From CAYUPI01 sp964446585 (GTDB lineage: Bacteria; Verrucomicrobiota; Verrucomicrobiia; Limisphaerales; UBA8199), in contig CAYUPI010000032.1 of the NCBI GenBank assembly GCA_964446585.1, positions 3,261 through 67,260 of the forward strand: DNA of 64,000 bases. Direction: 5' to 3'. The notes below the pieces were generated by a model. That model was not told the DNA's origin and did not search any database. It was given only the letters and a program-made list of their open reading frames with translations. Below, piece after piece: positions 24,650 to 32,922 of the stretch; the stretch's first letter is position 1; each line of letters opens with the position of its first letter. Both the position numbers and the translations under genes were made by a program.

Positions 24650-24802
24650 ATCCAAGATCCAAGATCCAAAGAAGAGCCAATCCTCAACCTCCAAAGGCAC
24701 CGTGGTTTCATGCCGTCTCGATCCGGCCGCTTGGCAGCACAGCACTAAGGAGATTTGGAGCTTGGCGCTTCTCTGGAGCTTGGATATTGGATCTTGGATC
24801 TT
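24650..24802. repeat. Facing heptamer arrays (hairpin) between gspE and gspF
   Basis: Left: ATCCAAG, ATCCAAG, ATCCAAA at 24650-24670. Right: GGAGCTT, GGATATT, GGATCTT, GGATCTT at 24775-24802, ending 2 bp from the gspE stop codon. Opposite orientation; 153 bp. Here the hairpin is intergenic rather than translated. Confidence 0.85.
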
Positions 24803-24804
24803 TT

Positions 24805-26559
24805 TCATGCTGCTCCTTTGTCAGCAGCTTTGGCCGCCGCTTCCTCCACTGCCTTCCCGTGCTTCGTCCGCTCCACCTCTTTGGCCGTGGTGACACTCAA
24901 AACTTCTTCCGCGGTCGTCAGGCCCAGCCGCACCAGACGCCAGCCGTCGTCGGCCAGGGTGCGCATGCCTGCGCGGCGCGCGGCCTCGCGAATGACGTCG
25001 CTCGATGTGTTTTTGAGGATCAACTCCCGGATTTCGTTGTCCGAATCCATCCACTCGAAGATCGCGTGCCGGCCATGGAAGCCGGTTTGGCGGCATTCAC
25101 GGCAACCGACCGAACGATAAATGATGGCGTTGGCCGGGATCCCGACTTGCTCCTTGAAGGCCTGCGCGGCCGGTGAATGGTCCGCCTCCTTGCACCGTTC
25201 GCAGAGCACGCGCACCAATCGCTGCGCCAGGACCGCTTCGAGCGACGAAGCCACCAGATACGGCTCGACCCCCATGTCCACCAGCCGCGTCAGCGCCCCG
25301 GGAGCATCGTTCGTGTGTAGCGTCGAAAAGACGAGATGCCCCGTCAGCGAAGCCTGCACGGCAATCTGCGCCGTCTCGGCGTCACGGATTTCCCCGATCA
25401 GAATCACGTCCGGGTCGTGCCGCAAAATCGAGCGCAGGCCGCGGGCAAAAGTCAGTCCCGCCTTCTCCGAGACTTGAATCTGGTTGACGCCGCGGAGTTG
25501 GTACTCGACGGGGTCCTCGATCGTGATGATCTTTCGGTCGGAATCATTGATCTCGTTCAACGCCGTGTACAGCGTCGAAGTCTTGCCGCTGCCGGTCGGG
25601 CCGGTGACCAGGATGATCCCGTGCGGCATCTGCAGGACGCGCCGGAAGGATTCAAGTTCGCGCTTTTCCATCCCCAGCTCAGCCATGCCGCGCAGCGCAG
25701 CGTTCTGCCGCAGCAAGCGCAGCACCACGGCTTCACCGTGCAACATCGGAATGACCGACACGCGAATGTCCACCTCGCTTTCATCAATCCGGATCTTGAT
25801 TCGGCCATCCTGCGGCAACCGTTTCTCGGCGATGTTCAGGTGGCTCAGAATTTTTACGCGAGACACAATCGCCGGCTGGAACCGTTTGATCTGGCCGGGC
25901 ACCGGCACGTCCTGCAACACGCCGTCGATGCGATACCGAATGCGCAGCTCGTCTTCGAACGGCTCCAGGTGAATGTCCGAAGCCCGCAGATCGATGGCGT
26001 CGCGCAAGACCTGGTTGACGAAGCGGATGATCGAAGCGTCTTCGGCGGCTGTGTCAAGATTGGTGTCCTCTTCCGGATGCTCATCGACCAGCTGGAAGGA
26101 AGCTTCTTCGCCCAGTGTATCAATTGTATCGGCGCCGACACCCAGCCTCTTTTTCATCTCGCGCTGGATCACCTCGCTGGTGGCCAGCACCGGCTTCAAA
26201 TTCAGCCCGGTCAACGTTTTGAGCGCATCGAGGCCTTGGGTGGCGAACAGGCGGCTGGTAGCGACTTCGACGGTGCCGTTCACCCGCCGTAACGGCAGCA
26301 ATTCCGCTTTGAGCAAAAGCCTGGCGGGGAACAGGGAGATTAGCTGGCGATCCGGTTCGATGTCTTCGAGCGTGGTGAACGCCAAACCATATTCGTGCGC
26401 CAGCCACCGCAGGACTTCCTCCTCCGTTTGAACGGCGGCCCCGCCCCGCGTTTGCTGCCCGGCCAACTCCTTGGCATCGCTCGGCGACAGTTGCCGCGCA
26501 GCAACCATCTTGTCGAGCAGTTGCTTGCCGGCGGATTCCTGGCCGGTGCTCTCAGTCAT
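24805..26559 (-). CDS. gspE: Type II secretion ATPase GspE
   Basis: 584 residues from ATG 26559 (MTESTGQESAGK); an in-frame start at 26583 lies in repeat DNA and is less likely. N-terminal GspE/MshE-type domain (LLDKMVAARQLSPSDAKEL...DRQLISLFPARLLLKAELLPL), then RASDIHLEPFEDELRIRYRIDGVL, Walker A GPTGSGKTSTLYTAL, Asp box HDPDVILIGEIRDAETA (Walker B/Glu), STLHTNDAPGALTRL, and the four-cysteine zinc site CERC...CREC. Hexameric ATPase that drives pseudopilus assembly. It is the first gsp gene of the operon; only a small exported protein lies upstream on the same strand. Confidence 0.95.
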   Translation of the reverse strand: MTESTGQESAGKQLLDKMVAARQLSPSDAKELAGQQTRGGAAVQTEEEVLRWLAHEYGLAFTTLEDIEPDRQLISLFPARLLLKAELLPLRRVNGTVEVATSRLFATQGLDALKTLTGLNLKPVLATSEVIQREMKKRLGVGADTIDTLGEEASFQLVDEHPEEDTNLDTAAEDASIIRFVNQVLRDAIDLRASDIHLEPFEDELRIRYRIDGVLQDVPVPGQIKRFQPAIVSRVKILSHLNIAEKRLPQDGRIKIRIDESEVDIRVSVIPMLHGEAVVLRLLRQNAALRGMAELGMEKRELESFRRVLQMPHGIILVTGPTGSGKTSTLYTALNEINDSDRKIITIEDPVEYQLRGVNQIQVSEKAGLTFARGLRSILRHDPDVILIGEIRDAETAQIAVQASLTGHLVFSTLHTNDAPGALTRLVDMGVEPYLVASSLEAVLAQRLVRVLCERCKEADHSPAAQAFKEQVGIPANAIIYRSVGCRECRQTGFHGRHAIFEWMDSDNEIRELILKNTSSDVIREAARRAGMRTLADDGWRLVRLGLTTAEEVLSVTTAKEVERTKHGKAVEEAAAKAADKGAA

Positions 26560-26580
26560 AAGGAGGAGTGTCGAGTGCCT

Positions 26581-26636
26581 CACGCATCACGTTTCACGTT
26601 TTACGTTTCACGCATGACGCGTCACGCATCACGCTT
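26581..26636. repeat. Eight tandem ACG-type heptamers upstream of gspE
   Basis: From 26581 the sequence parses in strict 7-bp phase: CACGCAT, CACGTTT, CACGTTT, TACGTTT, CACGCAT, GACGCGT, CACGCAT, CACGCTT. The same words occur at 53359-53406. No facing partner array was found here. Confidence 0.88.
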
Positions 26637-27205
26637 CACAGCAACCCACTGGAGGTCGCAATCGCTTCCTGCCGCAGCGACAGCACTTTGCGGAGCTCGT
26701 TTTGGGCCTTCTCCAATTCAACCTGTCTGGCTTTCCGGGATTCGATGAATTTGGCCAGCGCAGTTTTCAGCTCGGCATTCGAAGCTTTTCCTTCAATGGC
26801 TCGCTGCAAGGCCTCAGCCTCCGGGCTGGGTTGGCTGAACATTCCGCCTCGGCGTCCGCCGGAGTCCCCGCCCTGGTCGCCGCCTCGGCTGCGACGCCCA
26901 AACATCATCCCGCGCAATCGATCACCCTCGACCTGGCGGCGCGCGTCCATGACTTTCTGGATCATCGGTTCGAGGGCTTTCCACTCGGCGTCGTCTTTGA
27001 CCTCCAGGTCTTCGTGATACCGGTCCATCATCATTTGCTGCATCTGCGCCGGGTCGAAATTGCCCCCGAACCGGCCGCGACCTCCAAAGCCCTGGCCGCC
27101 ACCGCGGTCGTTTTGATTGTTATCCTGCTGGGCCAAGCCCTGGCTCACACCTAAACACATTCCAGCGGCCACGGCCGCTGCTGCCAACCAACGATTCATA
27201 TTCAT
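26636..27205 (-). CDS. Small exported Gly/Arg/Gln-rich protein, CpxP/Spy-like pattern
   Basis: 189 residues from ATG 27205 (MNMNRWLAAAAVAAGMCLGVSQGLAQQ, a clear signal peptide). After a Gly/Asn-rich stretch (NNQNDRGGGQGFGGRGRFGGN), two helical segments follow: DPAQMQQMMMDRYHEDLEVKDDAEWKALEPMIQKVMDARRQVEGDRLRGMMFG and PEAEALQRAIEGKASNAELKTALAKFIESRKARQVELEKAQNELRKVLSLRQEAIATSSGLL. The pattern of charged amphipathic helices with LSLRQEA at the end resembles periplasmic Spy/CpxP-type or heavy-metal-resistance chaperones. It heads the gsp direction of transcription, but its function is not known. Confidence 0.75.
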   Translation of the reverse strand: MNMNRWLAAAAVAAGMCLGVSQGLAQQDNNQNDRGGGQGFGGRGRFGGNFDPAQMQQMMMDRYHEDLEVKDDAEWKALEPMIQKVMDARRQVEGDRLRGMMFGRRSRGGDQGGDSGGRRGGMFSQPSPEAEALQRAIEGKASNAELKTALAKFIESRKARQVELEKAQNELRKVLSLRQEAIATSSGLL

Positions 27206-27578
27206 CTTAGGTTCTTGTTCTGCTGCGGTTATTTGGTAATCGTACAAAGCCGCCCCTCAGCGACTCTGCGTGCTGCGCCGGAACATAAGGCAAACCTCGT
27301 GCCAAGTGAAAAACTCCCATAAAAGCCAACTCTTCTGTGCAGTACTTGCTCAGGAAGGTTTGGTATGCCGTGCATTTCTTGCGCGCGATCCGACATCTGC
27401 AATCCAATCGCCCTACGTGGTCAAGAGACCTGATTCCTCCTTGATCGAGCTTGTCCACAATCGTCAACCTATCCCGCGTCAGTCGCCCTTTTTGGTTTAC
27501 TGGGCGGGGCAGCAGGCGTATGCTTTTTGGCAGAAATGTTCAAGGTCAACAAGTTTCGTATGACTCCCCCATGCAACT
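27206..27578. other. Divergent intergenic region
   Basis: 373 bp between the small exported protein (-) and the lipoprotein (+). It holds no gene that I can support. A candidate promoter for the right-hand gene is listed separately; no inverted repeat or tRNA was seen. Confidence 0.5.
27496..27524 (+). promoter_or_regulatory. Candidate sigma70-type promoter of the lipoprotein gene
   Basis: TTTACT (27496-27501) and TATGCT (27519-27524) with a 17-bp spacer, each a 4/6 match, about 55 bp before the ATG at 27579. Correct spacing and place, moderate boxes. Confidence 0.33.
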
Positions 27579-27920
27579 ATGAATCCTAAGATATTGCTCG
27601 GAATCGTTCTCACCGCCAGTGCTGTGGGCATTTCAGGCTGCGGTAAAAAGCAGCCGACCACTCTGCCGGCCGCCGAAATCAGCGGCGTTAAGGTTGATAT
27701 ACCCAAGCTGCGGCAGTCCCTCGTCGACGCAGCCCCTGAGGTCCAGGCCGAACTCAACCAGGTGACTTCTAACGTTCGCTACGGCCAATATGAGAAGGCG
27801 CTGATGGCACTGGATAAACTCGCCAATAACCCTGCTTTAAATGACGCGCAAAAAAAAGTCGTCAACGATGTCATCGAACAGATGAAGCAAGTCATTATGA
27901 AGGCCGGGCCGTCGCGGTAA
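27579..27920 (+). CDS. Small lipoprotein of unknown function
   Basis: 113 residues. Lipoprotein signal MNPKILLGIVLTASAVGISGCGKK with lipobox ISGC (Cys21). The mature part is mainly helical (LRQSLVDAAPEVQAELNQVTSNVRYGQYEKALMALDKLANNPALNDAQKKVVNDVIEQMKQVIMK), similar to a single TPR-like hairpin. Probably anchored in the outer membrane facing the periplasm. No family was recognised. Confidence 0.8.
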   Translation: MNPKILLGIVLTASAVGISGCGKKQPTTLPAAEISGVKVDIPKLRQSLVDAAPEVQAELNQVTSNVRYGQYEKALMALDKLANNPALNDAQKKVVNDVIEQMKQVIMKAGPSR

Positions 27921-28020
27921 CACCGTCGAGCCTTACCATTCGCCCGCGACTTCCAAGCCGCTCTTGAGCCAGCGGGGCGCTCGTTTTCGCTCGTCAACCG
28001 CCCGTCTCTCGGGTTTTGCC

Positions 28021-28821
28021 ATGTCATTTCCTGCGGACTATCACATGCACACGCCGCTGTGCCGGCATGCCGTAGGCGAGCCCAGCGAACTGGCGGCCCA
28101 GGCCGTCAAACTGGACTTAAGAGAGATTGGTTTTTCGGATCACAGTCCGATGGCGCGAGACGACTTCGACGACTGGAGGATGAAAGCGCGCGAATTGGAT
28201 CATTACGTGATGATGGTCGAGCGGGCCCGGCGCGACCATCCCGGGCTCGTGATTAAGCTGGGTTTGGAGGTCGATTATCTGCCCGAGCAGGAGGACTGGA
28301 TCAAAGACCTGGCGCGTCGGCATCCGTGGGACTACTTCATCGGCTCAGTGCATTATCTTCCAGACTCATGGGCCATCGATCACCCGAAAATGATTTCTCG
28401 CTGGCGTGACCGCGACCCGATGGAAGTCTGGACGGTGTATTTCGAACGCTTGACCCTGGCAGCCGGCTCGGGGCTGTTCGACATCATCGGTCATGCCGAC
28501 TTGTGCAAGAAATTCTGTTTTTATCCGGCTGAGGATTGCACACCGCTTTACACTCGTTTTCTGGAAGCGGCCAAAGCCTCCGGCGTGGCGCTCGAGCTCA
28601 ACACTGCCGGCTTGCGCAAGGACTGCCGCGAAATTTATCCCAGCTCTCGCATCGTCGAGCTCGCCGCTAACTTTGGTGTTCCGATCTCCTTTGGCTCAGA
28701 TGCACACGCCCCTAATGAGGTGGGCATGAACTTCGAGGAGGCTGTCAACCTGGCCCGCTCGGCCGGGTACACTCACTTCTGCCGCTTCACCCGCCGCCAA
28801 AAGGAATTGGTCCGGCTCTGA
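28021..28821 (+). CDS. PHP-family phosphatase, histidinol-phosphatase type
   Basis: 266 residues from ATG 28021. PHP metal-site motifs: YHMHTPLCRHA (residues 6-16), IGFSDHSPM, LGLEVDYLPEQE, FIGSVHYLPD, DIIGHADLCKKF and FGSDAHAPNEVG. This set is the HisJ/HisK-type histidinol-phosphatase, which removes phosphate from L-histidinol phosphate in histidine synthesis. No other his gene is in the window, so a related phosphoesterase role is possible. It is followed 10 bp later by a nucleotidyltransferase gene, probably co-transcribed. Confidence 0.85.
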   Translation: MSFPADYHMHTPLCRHAVGEPSELAAQAVKLDLREIGFSDHSPMARDDFDDWRMKARELDHYVMMVERARRDHPGLVIKLGLEVDYLPEQEDWIKDLARRHPWDYFIGSVHYLPDSWAIDHPKMISRWRDRDPMEVWTVYFERLTLAAGSGLFDIIGHADLCKKFCFYPAEDCTPLYTRFLEAAKASGVALELNTAGLRKDCREIYPSSRIVELAANFGVPISFGSDAHAPNEVGMNFEEAVNLARSAGYTHFCRFTRRQKELVRL

Positions 28822-28831
28822 AATACCCCAG

Positions 28832-29587
28832 ATGAAAGCAGTGATTCTGGCGGCAGGCAAAGGGTCCCGGATGGGAGAGCTCACACAGGAGTTGCCCAAA
28901 CCGATGCTCAAAGTGCGAGGCAAACCGATCCTCGAACACATTCTCGAGGGCGTCCTTCAAGCAGGAGTGCGCGACATCTTCATCGTCACCGGATTTCGTG
29001 CGGAGGTGATCGAAGGCTATTTTAATGATGATTCCAAATGGAAGGCGCGCCTGGCCTTTGGGCGCCAGCTCGTGCAGGACGGCACCGGCAAAGCGCCCGA
29101 AGTCGCCAAGGAGTTTATCGGTACCTCGCCGTTCATTCTGACTTATGGCGATATCCTGGAGGTGAAACCGGAGACATATCAGCGGATGATTCGCCGTTTT
29201 GAGGAGGGCCCGTTCTCAGGAGTGATCACGGTGACGCGCGGCGAAGACGTGACCAAAGGCGCGGTGAATTTTTTCGACGAGCAATTCTGCCTCCGGCGAT
29301 TGGTGGAAAAGCCTTCTCACGAACAATTGGAACAGTTGCGCGGCGAGGGCTGGTTGAAGGCGGACCAGCCCGTTTGGTATAACGCGGGGATATATATTTT
29401 CAAACCGTCACTGTTCGAGTTCACTGCTAAGCTGGAGAAATCCGCGCGCGGCGAGTATGAACTTACGGACGCAGTGAGCGGACTGCTCGCCGCCGGGCAC
29501 AAAATGGCCGGGCTGGAAATTGAGGGACGGTGGGTGGATGTGCGGGATCCGGCGACCTTGGCCAGGCTCGAAAGCGAAGCTAGGTAA
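28832..29587 (+). CDS. Sugar-phosphate nucleotidyltransferase
   Basis: 251 residues. N-terminal nucleotide-binding motif MKAVILAAGKGSRMGELTQELPKPMLKVRGKPILEHILE and metal-site GDILE, then ITVTRGEDVTKGAVNFFDE, VEKPSHEQL, YNAGIYIFKP and TDAVSGLLAAGHKMAGLEIEGRWVDVRDPATLARLE. The family (GlmU/RmlA/ManC-like N-domain) makes NDP-sugars from sugar 1-phosphates; the sugar cannot be told. Its 3' end overlaps the convergent mqnA by 8 bp. Confidence 0.88.
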   Translation: MKAVILAAGKGSRMGELTQELPKPMLKVRGKPILEHILEGVLQAGVRDIFIVTGFRAEVIEGYFNDDSKWKARLAFGRQLVQDGTGKAPEVAKEFIGTSPFILTYGDILEVKPETYQRMIRRFEEGPFSGVITVTRGEDVTKGAVNFFDEQFCLRRLVEKPSHEQLEQLRGEGWLKADQPVWYNAGIYIFKPSLFEFTAKLEKSARGEYELTDAVSGLLAAGHKMAGLEIEGRWVDVRDPATLARLESEAR

Positions 29588-30467
29588 CGAAGTGCGGCTC
29601 GTAAATGGGTGCGCCAGTGTGCCGACGTAGAAGCTCGGCGAACCGCGCCAGGCCGCGTTTCTCGTCGTCGCCCAGATGATAATGGATGTGCCAGCTCAGG
29701 TAATCCTTCCGGAACTCGTAATCGTAGTCGGTGCGCGTTTGGATGATGTTATCGAGCGTGTCCAGACCGAAATCGCGCGCGGCGCGGAGTTTCCGTCGCA
29801 AAGGAGCATTGTCCAGCCCGCGCCGCAAGGCCCAAATGGCATAGACAAACGGCCTCCGCGTCAGCTCATACCAGGCGGAGCCGAGGTCCCAGACTTCGTG
29901 CGTGTGCGTAGCGCGGGCAAAATCGAGCGCGCGATCGCCAATCAACAATGCGAAATCCGGCAGCGCGGCAAAATCATAACTCGTCAGTGGTTTGAACCAA
30001 GGTTTCAAACCGCGCTCCGCCAGCAAAACACGAAGTAACTGAACGCTGGTGAGCGATGCCGGGTCGCAGAAGACCTCCCTGACTTCTTCCAGCGGCCTTC
30101 GATGCGCCAGCAGCACGCTTTGCACTTCGCCCAGCGAGGCGATGGCAATTCCGTCCAGCACATCGTAACGATCGTTGAACAACACTTCCGTCACGCTGAC
30201 CAGCGCCGCATCGAGTTCATCCCGCTGGAGCATTTCCGCCAGACCGGATGGCGTAGCCATGACCACTTGCTCCTCCAATCCGCGGGTTAGAGGAACCGCA
30301 TTGAGGTAACAGACCGTGCCGACGCGAAAGGGCGCGAGGGAGTCTTCGAGATTTTTCTCGCGTTGCAAATCGGCCACCCGCTGCTCACGTGCCCAGCGGT
30401 GCGCGAGTTCCTCGGCGGATTCAGGCGACGCCAGGCGCAGTTTGGAAACAGGTTTCGGAGAGTCCAT
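29580..30467 (-). CDS. mqnA: Chorismate dehydratase of the futalosine menaquinone pathway
   Basis: 295 residues. Family signature VGTVCYLNAVPLTRGLEE (about residues 50-67), VMATPSGLAEMLQRDELDAALVSVTEVLF, VLLAHRRPLEEVREVFCDPASLTSVQLLRVLLAERG, LIGDRALDFARATHTHEVWDLGSAWYELTRRPFVYAIWALRRG and the C-terminal SWHIHYHLGDDEKRGLARFAELL. MqnA converts chorismate to 3-enolpyruvyl-benzoate, the first step of the futalosine route to menaquinone. The N-terminal 47 residues before the first strand are longer than usual, so the true start may be internal. Confidence 0.88.
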   Translation of the reverse strand: MDSPKPVSKLRLASPESAEELAHRWAREQRVADLQREKNLEDSLAPFRVGTVCYLNAVPLTRGLEEQVVMATPSGLAEMLQRDELDAALVSVTEVLFNDRYDVLDGIAIASLGEVQSVLLAHRRPLEEVREVFCDPASLTSVQLLRVLLAERGLKPWFKPLTSYDFAALPDFALLIGDRALDFARATHTHEVWDLGSAWYELTRRPFVYAIWALRRGLDNAPLRRKLRAARDFGLDTLDNIIQTRTDYDYEFRKDYLSWHIHYHLGDDEKRGLARFAELLRRHTGAPIYEPHFVT

Positions 30468-30572
30468 TCGCTTGCAGACAACCTAACAGGCCACTGGCCC
30501 TTCGCCAAGCGCAGGACTAAACCCAGGACTAAGACCCTCGTAGTGCACTTGTGAAAGCGCGCCGGAAGCTGT

Positions 30573-30685
30573 CGGAGGGCGCCCGTCCCCGGGCGCAGCA
30601 TTGCACGATCGGCTGCAGTATCGTAAAAAACTCAAGGCGCACGGTTTGAACGAGAATTGCTGCGCCCGGGGACGGGCGCCCTCCG
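30573..30685. repeat. 113-bp palindromic element A
   Basis: Perfect 27-bp inverted repeat: arms 30573-30599 (CGGAGGGCGCCCGTCCCCGG...) and 30659-30685. Total length 113 bp, the same as element B at 51218-51330, whose right arm is a diverged copy (GCTGCGCCCG...CTCCG). It lies between mqnA and the O-antigen ligase-like gene. Confidence 0.93.
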
Positions 30686-30769
30686 CCGCCTTTCTGAGAG
30701 GCGACGCGGCGCGTCGTTTCTGGCTTGTGAAAGCCCGATCAGTAAATTTGAATCGGCACGCTTCGAGCC

Positions 30770-32305
30770 ATGCCAAGCCGCCTCCGCCAGACCAACTTTC
30801 TACGCGCTCACGACGTCCAGTTCTACCGCCTATGCGAGAGTCTGACCGAGCCTCTGATTTATCTGATGGTGGTGTTCAGTCCCTGGGCCTTCGGCACGAC
30901 CCAGCCCTGGTCGATCTGGACCATGAATGCGGCCGGCTATTGCCTTGGCGTCTTGCTGGCCGCGAAACTTTTCATCCGAAGGGTAAAGGGCTATGTCCCG
31001 CCGCGCTGGGGCGACGAAATCGTTGAATCACCAGGGCCGCAGTGGCGGGGCCGACACCTCACCGCGCGTGACCTGACATCCATCCTTGTCGCTCTGACGA
31101 TCGCGCTCCTGGCGTATTGCCTGTTGGGTGCCTTGAACGCGGCCGCAACTTACCACCGGGAAGCGGCCGGATTCACGTATTACAAGTACCAGAAATGGCT
31201 TCCTCACAGCTTCGACAGCCATCGCACCTGGCTGGAGTTCTGGAATTACCTGGCCCTGGCCTGTGCGTTCTGGTCCATCACGGATTGGCTGCCGGGAAAA
31301 ACAGACGGGGAGGAACGGGTGGCGCATCAACGCGCCGCGGCGGCTCAGTTTGCCCCGGCGCCATTGCTTCCAGCTCGTCTGCGGCGGCTATTGTGGGTTT
31401 TGTCCATCAATGGCGCGCTGCTGGGGCTGGAGGGGATTGCGCAACGGCTGGAAGGCTCAGGCCGCCTGCTCTTTCTGATCAAGCCGGTCATCAACCCGGA
31501 GGCAGTGTCCCAATTCGGTCCTTACCATTACCGGGCCAATGCATCCGCGTATTTCAATCTGTTTTGGCCGGTGTGCCTGGGGTTTTGGTGGACGCTTCAC
31601 CGCTCGGCGGGTCTGCGGCGCAAGCAGCATCATCTACTGCTCCTTTGTGCGAGCATCATGGCGGCTTGTCCGATCATCTCGAGCAGCCGGGGCGGGGCGC
31701 TGGTTGCTCTCGGCATTGTTGCGCTCGCGGCTTTCTTTCTGATCGCGACGCATTTTCTTCTCGTGGCCCACCGGCAGGAAGATGAGCAGGCGCGCAAGTT
31801 GGCGCTCGCACTCCTGCTGCTGTTCTTCTCAACCTCGCTGGCGCTGGGATTCGCGCTGGGCTGGACCGCGCTAAAGCCGCGGCTGGCGCAAATTCAGGAA
31901 GGCTTTGCGAATCGGGAAGAAATGTATGCCGCGGCCAGGCCGATGGCGGCCGACTATCCTGTGTTCGGAACCGGCCCGGGCACGTTCGACCCGGTGTTCC
32001 AGCTCTACCGAATCTCGACCGAGACCTATTGGCCGGCGCAACTGCACAATGACTGGCTGGAGACGCGTATCACCTTCGGGTGGCTCGGGTGCTCTCTCAT
32101 CGCGCTGGCCCTGCTCACCGTCCTGCTTCGCTGGTTGACGCCCGGCGGTCTGCATGGCGGCCGGCGCTTCATGATATTGCTGTGGCTGGCGCTGGCAGGT
32201 TGCCTGGTCCATGCCCGATTCGATTTTCCGTTCCAGATTTGGTCGATCTTGTTCCTCTTCCTGGTGCTGTGCGCGATGGCGTTCAACCTGTCGCGCCGGC
32301 CGTAA
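30770..32305 (+). CDS. O-antigen ligase/polymerase-like polytopic membrane protein
   Basis: 511 residues with about 10-12 hydrophobic segments, for example LIYLMVVFSPWAFGTTQPWSIW, ILVALTIALLAYCLLGAL, LLLLCASIMAACPIISSSRGGALVALGIVALAAFFLIATHFLLVA, LALALLLLFFSTSLALGFALGW and FMILLWLALAGCLVHARFDFPFQIWSILFLFLVLCAMAF. The motif SSSRGGALVAL and the periplasmic loop GTGPGTFDPVFQLYR...QLHNDWLETRITFGWLG are characteristic of the Wzy_C/O-antigen ligase superfamily, which joins or polymerises surface polysaccharide. Which polysaccharide is unknown; the nearby nucleotidyltransferase may feed it. Confidence 0.85.
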   Translation: MPSRLRQTNFLRAHDVQFYRLCESLTEPLIYLMVVFSPWAFGTTQPWSIWTMNAAGYCLGVLLAAKLFIRRVKGYVPPRWGDEIVESPGPQWRGRHLTARDLTSILVALTIALLAYCLLGALNAAATYHREAAGFTYYKYQKWLPHSFDSHRTWLEFWNYLALACAFWSITDWLPGKTDGEERVAHQRAAAAQFAPAPLLPARLRRLLWVLSINGALLGLEGIAQRLEGSGRLLFLIKPVINPEAVSQFGPYHYRANASAYFNLFWPVCLGFWWTLHRSAGLRRKQHHLLLLCASIMAACPIISSSRGGALVALGIVALAAFFLIATHFLLVAHRQEDEQARKLALALLLLFFSTSLALGFALGWTALKPRLAQIQEGFANREEMYAAARPMAADYPVFGTGPGTFDPVFQLYRISTETYWPAQLHNDWLETRITFGWLGCSLIALALLTVLLRWLTPGGLHGGRRFMILLWLALAGCLVHARFDFPFQIWSILFLFLVLCAMAFNLSRRP

Positions 32306-32445
32306 ACTCGCGCAGTTTGCATAATCTCGAGTGTTGTCTTTACCCAGGAGCAATACGGGAGGAAGCCCCGGAAAGAATCCGGGGAAATTTTCAGTGTTCG
32401 CCCGAATTGCTGGACTCCTCGCCTGGATGGATGATGAGTGTGCGG

Positions 32446-32476
32446 TTGGCAACAGGCAATACGTGAACAATATAAT
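32446..32476 (+). promoter_or_regulatory. Candidate promoter of the stand-alone pilin gene
   Basis: TTGGCA (32446-32451) and a perfect TATAAT (32471-32476), spacer 19 bp, about 60 bp before the pilin ATG. The -10 and its AT-rich surroundings stand out in GC-rich DNA; the long spacer lowers confidence. Confidence 0.5.
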
Positions 32477-32535
32477 GAATTAATATTAACCCGCCTGTCG
32501 CTTCGTTCACGCCGCAATTGAGAAAGAAAGACAGT

Positions 32536-32910
32536 ATGAAACATAGAACCACCCGCACGTCGGGTTTCACGTTGGTGGAAATCATGATCGTCGTGGCCAT
32601 TATCGGCCTCTTGGCAGCGATCGCCATCCCCAACTTCATCAAAGCGCGCACGACTTCCCAAAAGAATGCGTGCATCAACAACCTGCGCCAAATCGACGGC
32701 TCGATCCAGCAGTGGGCGCTGGAGAACAAAAAGGACCCTGCGGCTGCGGTGAAGTTCACCGACATCAGTTCTTATCTGAAGAACTCGGTCGTGTGTCCTT
32801 CGGGCGGCACCACCTTCGCTAACAGCTACACCATCGTTGATGTGGCTACGAAGCCGGTCTGCCAAAAGGATGCGGTCAACCACATCCTGCCGGCGGATAC
32901 TTCGAGCTAG
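32536..32910 (+). CDS. Stand-alone type IV pilin/pseudopilin (major-pilin-like)
   Basis: 124 residues from ATG 32536, preceded by AGAAAGAAAG. Leader MKHRTTRTSG, then FTLVEIMIVVAIIGLLAAIAIPNFIKARTTSQKNACINNLRQIDGSIQQWALENKKDPA. Gly at -1 and Glu at +5 are canonical, in contrast to the Ala at -1 in the four gsp pseudopilins. The C-terminal part has three cysteines (ACINN, VVCPSG, PVCQKD). This class is common in Verrucomicrobiota. It is monocistronic, with its own promoter candidate and a strong terminator, as expected for a highly expressed structural subunit; it may serve the PilM/Amuc_1098-type machine at 44495-51003, which has no pilin of its own here. Confidence 0.92.
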   Translation: MKHRTTRTSGFTLVEIMIVVAIIGLLAAIAIPNFIKARTTSQKNACINNLRQIDGSIQQWALENKKDPAAAVKFTDISSYLKNSVVCPSGGTTFANSYTIVDVATKPVCQKDAVNHILPADTSS

Positions 32911-32922
32911 TCTCTGATTCGC

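Noticed and set aside
26581..26636. Heptamer arrays as CRISPR repeats
   Set aside because: Units are 7 bp with no spacers and no cas gene is present.
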